From Doris montereyensis (Eukaryota; Mollusca; Gastropoda; Nudibranchia; Dorididae), in contig JAXRKP010000817.1 of NCBI GenBank assembly GCA_037039925.1, positions 30,001-94,000 on the forward strand: 64,000 bases of DNA. The letters are read 5' to 3'. Positions within the stretch are counted from its first letter, which is position 1. Each line of letters begins with the position of its first letter. The position numbers and the translations under genes are program-made. This document shows, in pieces, positions 57,411 through 64,000 of the stretch. Under the pieces are notes generated by a model, which saw nothing but the letters and a program-made list of their open reading frames with translations, had not been told where the DNA came from and did not search any database.

Positions 57411-57799
57411 ATCTGGGGTCCTACTTAGGGAATTCCATGTAATCATGGGGTTGCATGTAAAACAGGGCAAGTTCATTCAGCTCTATCGATGAGTCATGAT
57501 GGGGAAAGTAGACAGTGCGCCCCCCCCCCCCCCACACACACTTTTCTCCCCATCTTCCATATCCTCCCTTGTGGGTTCGATGTGCTCGGACACCCAGTCC
57601 AACATTGGCAGGCGGCCATTGTTGACACAGAACCGCTGTTGACACAGCACCGGCCATGGCTAAGTTGCTGTGCTGCCCGCCCCATACACGTGCCGTCCAA
57701 TCCATGTCTCAGTCTAAACGGGGAAGGAATCGTGTCCCTGGTTGTTAGTGACAACACTGAGGTCAGTCTGGGGCTTTTCTTTTCCTGTTTTTGTGTGTG

Positions 57800-57801
57800 T
57801 A

Positions 57802-57869
<68 letters not shown>
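57800..57869. repeat. (GA)n microsatellite
   Basis: About 33 GA units. Confidence 0.96.
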
Positions 57870-57870
<1 letters not shown>

Positions 57871-58079
57871 GTTGGAACAATGGTCAAAGAAAAATCAAGA
57901 CGGCGACAGATAGCTTAAGAGTGCATTGCTTACTTTCACACCGGCAGACAATTACATTGCATATGTATTAAGAAGACAGGTAAGGGAATACACTGGAAAT
58001 TTCTTTTTTCTGCGAAGAAAGTTTGAGACTGAGATTTAATTGATTTGTCTGTCAATTATGGATTGATTTATCGATCGAT

Positions 58080-58290
58080 TCATTATTTGCCGAGAGGGCT
58101 GTGTTCTCGTCTGCCCGACTTTGAAGGACAGCTTTCAAGAGTCGAAGTGACCGCCGCCCGCCGGCGTTGGTCGCGTGAAGTGGCCGCTGGTCGCGGGCCT
58201 CGCTCGCCGTCCCATGTATTGAATAATGTCAAAGGCTATCTCGCAAGGCTCTGCCACGGTCTCGTCTCCCCTGCCTGTTCAACATAGGAA
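58080..58290. other. Short CpG-rich patch
   Basis: GC- and CpG-rich (GACCGCCGCCCGCCGGCG, GGTCGCGGGCCTCGC) in an AT-rich setting. It holds a plus-strand open frame (58045-58287) without recognisable similarity. It could be a CpG-rich promoter or 5' UTR of an unrecognised transcript, or an alternative first exon of the gene to the left; neither is shown. Confidence 0.35.
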
Positions 58291-58299
58291 AGGGAGAGA

Positions 58300-59870
58300 G
58301 GTGCAAGTCCGCTCGACTTTCTTTGTATTGTACACAAGAAGTTGAAGAAGCCAACGGCCATTTCAAGCTGAGGAGACTCGGTGGTGTGCATTGTGTGCAC
58401 TTTTACTTTTAGGTCGTCTGCCCCGTCATAGCCGGTGTGTGGGCCGCCAATAGGCCAATAGAGGTGTCGCTACAAACTGTCCATCCCTTCTGTATTCATT
58501 CTGTGAATTCGTATTGTGGAAATCAGTGTTATTTTTGAGCGTTCGTAACCACCAGTATATATATCTAATCTATGCTGTAACGTGAGAACACCTTACTTCC
58601 TTCCCCCCCTTCTCGTAATAATTACTTGGCGACGTCAACGCTCGGCTTGAACTTGAATGCACCACGAGCACACACGCACGCACACACATACACAGTCACT
58701 GGTGTGCGTATTTTGTATGTGGGTGATGTGTTAATGAGTTAAGCGTAACAACAGTGAAAGGGGTAACCGCGCCTTGCTTTCGCGATCGCAGACAGGCAGG
58801 AGGCATATTGGCTGGACTTATTTCCTTTGCTAATCAGGTACTTGGTTGTTTTCCAATATGGAAGGATATAATAGTAATATAATGCATCGCATGTAATCTA
58901 TATTGGTTGTCCTTTATCATGAGCTTGACTTCTTTGTAGCTGATTTGGCTTTGGTCAATTAAGGAATATTACACATTGCATTATCTAGATCTATTATTAT
59001 TATATTCGAGATCTACTAGATTCTAGATTTTAGATTGTATGGTGTATGATATTTTATTTTGCTTTTGTATTATAAACAATGCTCTTTTCGAAGGCAGAAG
59101 TATGCCTCACTTCAATTATTGTTTCAATCAGTGTTATTGAGAAATACAATTCAGAGGGAAATGTCTTGTGTGAGGTATTATTATACTATGATGAAAAGAT
59201 TTACAGCGAGGTGTATAGAATATATATTGTGAGGTAGAAGTAAAAGGCTTTTGGGTATAATAATAGGATTACTTGGTAAAAAATTTGGCTGCGTTGCTTT
59301 TGTGGTTAATAGGGCCAATATACATTTATTTAAATCTGGCTATTTATTACACTATTTCACTCGACTGAAGCACAACTTGGCAGTTCAACCGTGAAAACTA
59401 AGGACGCTAGTTGTGAGTACTTGCTCTTACTTTTACCTCTGCTCTGCTCCTTTCCTTTGCTCTGTCTGTTGCATGCTCGATGGCAATGACGTAGATATAG
59501 AACTGACCCCCTCAGAATAATAAACCTAAAACCAAAGATCTTTGATAAGATTGCTGGTTGGTGAAGGTTACCTTCATAACATCCCAATTCGATGCATGCC
59601 GATTCATTTTGACTTATTATAGATCTCATCTAGATCTAGTACTAGTTAAGGCCTTAGTCTGGTTTGTCGGTGTATGTGTGTAAATATTTGAAATTTGCAA
59701 TTTGTATTTTATAACATGTACGTGTTCTTATCGTGTATAACACGACAGTCACCAAGACTTGATTGTAGTCATGCAATTGTTTACCGAATGGTCAAGATTT
59801 GCATGGCTGTAGGCTTGTTAATTTAACCCTAGTATATTGCAGCATTTAACATTTAAGTTATTCTAAGTCG
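58300..59870. other. Gene-free stretch
   Basis: AT-rich with a TCTAGATCT-word cluster at 58985-59035. A minus-strand frame at 59357-59629 has no recognisable similarity. Confidence 0.45.
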
Positions 59871-59872
59871 GT

Positions 59873-60120
<248 letters not shown>

Positions 60121-60124
60121 TCAG

Positions 60125-61040
60125 ATGGAAATATTGTTTTTTTTATTCAGATGCAAATGGAAGTATTGAGATTGTTTTTTTGTTGTGTTTTTGCACTGCA
60201 AGTGAGTAGACCCCTGTAAAATCAATGAAATCAGCGCATGTTCCTGGGGTTTGTAATTTAAATACCATTCAGACAATTACTGACACAAGGCTGTTATTAA
60301 GAACCCATTGTGTTAAAAAAAAAACATTCTTGTCCTGAATATATTTTTGTATTTCATCCGAAAAGAAGGCACTCTATTCTCCTAACCCCCCCCCCCACCC
60401 CAAAAAAAAAAAATCAGTTCCAAGTCTTTCTTAAAAGAAAAAAGGGAGGAAGTTGTTGATTAGATGTCTGAATAAATATTTTACCAGGTGCTTTGGCAAC
60501 CATTATGATTTTAGTTAATCAACACCCTTTGATTGATTTCAAGGAGGGGTCACCTTGACATTTTGGGGATGCTATTATGTGTGTATTGATTTTCTGTTGC
60601 CAATTCGTGGTGTTGGTAAGCAGTTTCAAACCCCATCTATCTTCATGGCCTTACGTTGTTAATATTCAATGTATTTTTCACATGCTTATTTGATACTGAT
60701 CGTAAATTCCACACACTACATCACCCTTCTGTTGATAATATTATTATTATTATCGTTATCTTTATTATTGATTGTGTGTGTTTATATTATTAGTATGACA
60801 TCCTCATCATTATCATAATCATGATGTAAATCTGTGCAGTGTATTGTTGTCGACACCATGCAACGCTGGAGAACGTGTAGGTGGCTATTGGCCAGCTTTT
60901 TGCTTGTTTTACCCTATCCTATGACAATCCTTCTTATTTTCTCCACTTACCTTTTTGTGTGGTGTTGTATATTATCTGCCCGCAGTCGGGAACGTGGTGT
61001 TCTTTTTTTTTTTGGTTGTTGGAGTGAACTGTGGGGGTGG
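60125..61040. other. Gene-free stretch
   Basis: No supported gene or dispersed repeat. Short homopolymers (C/A runs near 60390-60412) only. Confidence 0.45.
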
Positions 61041-61044
61041 GGTG

Positions 61045-61165
61045 GGGGGCACTTCTGATAGGTCCTACTTCTTTTCTTTCATTCTTTCACTCATCTTTCG
61101 TCTTGCTGTTTCCTCTTTCTTTATTAATTCACATTTAGATCACTCCTTATGGTGGGCTGGGTAAA
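61045..61165 (-). repeat. R3 repeat, minus strand
   Basis: Reverse of AAAGAGGAAACAGCAAGACGA with GAAAGAATGAAAGAAAAGAAG and GTAGGACCTATC. It begins with CCCACCATAAGGAGTGATC. Confidence 0.7.
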
Positions 61166-62079
61166 TTTCAGAGTCGAAATGGGACCTATCCTTGACTTGG
61201 ATTGGGGGGGGGTGTGTCATCATTCAGAGATGACTATATAGTGTGCCAGATTACGAAAGTCCTTCCGCATTATCTTAGCCACTCGACTTAAAGAGGCGTC
61301 GACAATGGCCTTCCCACCCGTCCATCCATATATAATTATGCTATATCTGCTATTTGGAAGAACGCAAGTCAAGCGTTTTGTTTGTAGACTATTCAGTGTA
61401 CAGACACTTATTTTTATGGGCGAGGCGTGACATTTTCAGGAAAGTAACACTCAAGGCAGTCACACATCACACACACACACACACACACATACAGCTGGAC
61501 ACACACAGACGAGATTACTGCTGATGTTGTTTCTGCTGATATCGATTACAATTTCAGGCCTTTCTTTAGATCTGAACAGAGAAAGTAAAAAAAATGAGAC
61601 AAATTTTCATACCGGTTTTGGAAATAATTCTTCGGTCGCTTTTAAAAACGGAAAAATAATTTGTGTGTTCTGGAGCTTGGGAGAGGCGAATTCCTCTAAT
61701 CCCTTCTAACTTTAGCTAATATGTTTTTTCCTCCGATTTTTGTTTGTGTCCGTATAATATGTTTGGTGTATGTCTGACTAGGCGAACATGGTACATACAT
61801 GGGGGCTACTCATAGTATTTAGTATAGAAAGCAAAGTTTTCGCATTGTAAATTTGTATACATACTACAAAGCAATATCTTCGTAGTACTGACGGCTTAAC
61901 ATGTCTGTGTGATAATATTTTCTGATTATCAATTAATTAGTCATGTCTATCCATCGCTACAACAATCCATTGTGTGTCTCCTTATCAATCTAAATGAGTG
62001 TCCCATGCGCTTCTTTTGCGTGGCAACGATGAACCAATGGTTGACATTTGACTTACGCCGTCGAATCTAGGATTGGAAT

Positions 62080-62245
62080 CGAATATTGGCAATGCTACGT
62101 CATTTTTGGAAGAGGGGGGGCAGCCTGATACGCATTTCTCTACTCAACCAAGGTGTAAATGGGTTCCTTTGGTTCTAGCATCAGCTAGGGAGTAACACCT
62201 GCGGTATATTGGCGTCCTGCCACTGAGGCGTTGTGTTATTAGGTG
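62080..62245 (+). repeat. SINE family 2, decayed fragment
   Basis: Retains TTGGAATCGAATATTGGCAAT, ACTCAACCAAGGTGTAAATGGG, AGCTAGGGAGTAACACC and GGCGTCCTGCCACTG, in family order. Confidence 0.55.
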
Positions 62246-62715
62246 TTCCAATTTACATCATAGAATCTGAGATAAGCTATAAAGTGCGTTTTTGTTGTTG
62301 CTTTTGTCTATTTGGCGGGGGGGGGTGTTGGCTGAATTACTAATAATTTGCATTTATGTTCGTATACCTGCTTCTGACTGTCAATATATTGTCTACCATC
62401 TTTTTTTTTCCTTAATTCATCGTTGTGCGTTGTGTAATGTAAGTGTTTGCAGGAGTAAACCTTTAATTGTGTTGCTATTGTCCGTAAGACCTGTCGTAGA
62501 ATCGATCTGTCTGCAGGAATGGAATGCCCGCTTGAGAGAGAGGAGGAGGAAATCTTCTGCCTGATTGTTTAGTCTGTTGAGGGGCTTGGATTGCTCCTTG
62601 GTCCTGTTGCCAGTTAGGTGGTTTGCCAGGTGGTCATGTTGGATTTGTTGGAACTTCCGGGAATAGGCTCACGCTTTGTGCTTGTTGCTTTGTCAGCGCG
62701 GTGGTCGCGATCTTG

Positions 62716-63032
62716 GGAGAACTCGGTAGTCCAGAGGCAAGGTGTCGGCATCTCAACCAAAAGGCAGTGGGTTCGAGTCCCGCCAACGGTTGAACAATTT
62801 TCTTGAGTATTTTCGAGCAACACCCCCCCCCCGGGTCCAGGTAGGTGGATCGACGCCTAGTCCCATCGGAGACGGGCGATAAAAAGGAGGTCCCATGTGC
62901 AGATAACAGCACTCTGTGCACGTAAAAGATCCCAGACCCTTGGCTGTTAACAGGGCGGTCCGAGCAAAATGTAGAATCCTACCAAAAATCCCGAGATCAC
63001 TTTAGTTGTAGATGTGGGTGAATGAAATCAAT
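62716..63032 (+). repeat. SINE family 1, full-length copy
   Basis: AGAACTCGGTAGTCCAGAGG at the head, B box GGGTTCGAGTCCC, a C run, the full body and AGATCACTTTAGTTGTAGATG near the end. The tail is GAATGAAATCAATTTT rather than (ATCAA)n. Confidence 0.92.
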
Positions 63033-63079
63033 TTTATTTTTTTTAGTTACGATCTTGGGAAGATCATCGAGCCGTTTCT

Positions 63080-63235
63080 GTGGCTGTTCTCCTTACCGTG
63101 TCCTCCCGTCTATGGGTGGCTGGCGTGGGATTTACTGGTAGGAGCTCATACTTCTTTCACTCTTTCGACTGTCTTTCCCTTGCTGTTTATTCACCCTGAG
63201 ATTACCGCATGTTGTGGACAGGGTACAAAACAATG
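63080..63235 (-). repeat. R3 repeat, minus strand
   Basis: Reverse copy: CCTGTCCACAACATGCGGTAATC, AATAAACAGCAAGGGAAAG, then GTATGAGCTCCTACCAG. Matches the order of R3 at 29410. Confidence 0.65.
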
Positions 63236-63239
63236 AAAC

Positions 63240-64000
63240 AAGTCCTCCCATCGGGCTCGTGGGCGAAGTCTCAACGTTTGAATCATTTGTATTTATATAA
63301 TACTAATAATAGCAGAGTTAGGTCAGTTTTCTTTACATAGATCAATGTGAACGACAGAAATGCGTACGCACCCTGCTACAGCAGAGAAGGATATCGTCAG
63401 GATGACGTCCACAAGCAGTGGATATAGAAGATCTTTATACGTCTAGCCAGCGGAAGCGGAAATAGGATGCAAAGTCAGCGAGACGGCAGCATTGTGTGTG
63501 TGTGAACAGTGCATGTGTATATACTCGTGATCCAGCTTTTTTCCGTCTCTAGTACTTCAACGATTATTTTTTTAAAATTAGATTTGTTTTAATATATTCG
63601 AGTCTTGTCAAGTCAATCTCGTATGTTCTCTTGAGAAGGAGGAGGGGTTCCTTCTCTTTTTTTTTAGAAAAGTGTAGGGAGACAGGGCTCAACTCGTGCA
63701 TGTCTTCGCCGTCAGTGTTAGCTGTGTATTGCACGATTACCGTCACCCATGTCACGGTATCTAACACAGAAATGGGGCTTTCATATATGTGTAGTTGCTT
63801 GAACAATCTGACTGACAGTTTTGTGTTTTACTAGATCTAGATCTACTTAAGATTCTTGACGCTCTCTCCATCATGCCTTTTATTGTGTTTCTCACGTAAC
63901 CGCAACCCAAGCTTTTGTTGTCATTTTCAATAAGTCCTCAGACAATGTTCGAGGTCGATTTCGTTTTGGTGTTGTTGCTGTAGAGTAGAGAACCGAGCCA
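63240..64000. other. Gene-free right edge
   Basis: No recognisable coding exon, RNA or repeat apart from an AGATCTAGATCT-type word at 63833. Confidence 0.45.

Noticed and set aside
58045..58287. 80-codon plus-strand ORF as a gene
   Set aside because: No recognisable similarity; CpG-rich DNA tends to be stop-poor. Kept only as a CpG-rich patch.

Overview
This is a piece of an animal nuclear genome, AT-rich, intron-rich and crowded with transposable elements. Two protein-coding genes can be supported. The first is a complete CDK5 (cyclin-dependent kinase 5) gene on the minus strand. Its eleven coding exons run from the ATG at 42775 to the stop at 22794, and every intron has GT-AG borders. The second is the 5' end of a divergently transcribed, proline/glycine-rich gene on the plus strand, with exons at 44635-44709, 49243-49339 and 51414-51455. 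Its N-terminus resembles SMARCD/BAF60, and the rest must lie beyond or deep in the right part of the window. The repeat families (RTE-like and CR1/L2-like LINEs, tRNA-derived SINEs, many CT/GA tracts, clusters of TCTAGATC-type words) suggest a lophotrochozoan, most likely a gastropod mollusc. That assignment is an impression, not a proof.

Layout. 1-22.7 kb holds no host gene that I recognise. At 1.96-7.2 kb lies a decayed LINE (called C here), split by a second LINE (A, 2904-5511, with 12-bp target-site duplications) and by a SINE (5975-6299, with 8-bp duplications). Next come a degraded RTE-like LINE (B, about 7.2-10.3 kb), a 60-bp minisatellite (10.4-11.25 kb), a palindromic tRNA-cored repeat (11.76-12.04 kb), an 18-bp minisatellite (13.1-13.5 kb), a CR1-like LINE with an (ATT)n tail (13.9-15.0 kb), and a 37-bp minisatellite (18.76-19.80 kb). 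22.8-42.8 kb is CDK5. Its introns carry many repeats, including LINE E (32.4-34.1 kb) and a full-length RTE-like LINE (D, 38702-42257). 42.8-44.6 kb is the divergent intergenic region, filled with CT, TA and CTGT tracts. 44.6-51.5 kb is the SMARCD-like 5' end, with a 2.3-kb TA-flanked DNA transposon in intron 1. 51.5-64 kb has no recognisable exon but contains SINEs, a 43-bp minisatellite (56.05-57.41 kb), a short CpG-rich patch near 58.1-58.3 kb and long CT tracts.

Main points. CDK5 is intact in structure and in all catalytic residues, but as written it carries three single-base indels (exons 2, 7 and 11). These are most simply read as residual assembly errors, so broken LINE frames here should also be read with caution. 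The most unusual repeat is a roughly 260-bp palindromic element with a tRNA-like core between inverted arms. Two copies are bounded by target-site duplications, and the arms match each other better within a copy than between copies. Long open frames over the minisatellites and dinucleotide tracts are repeat artefacts and are not annotated as genes.
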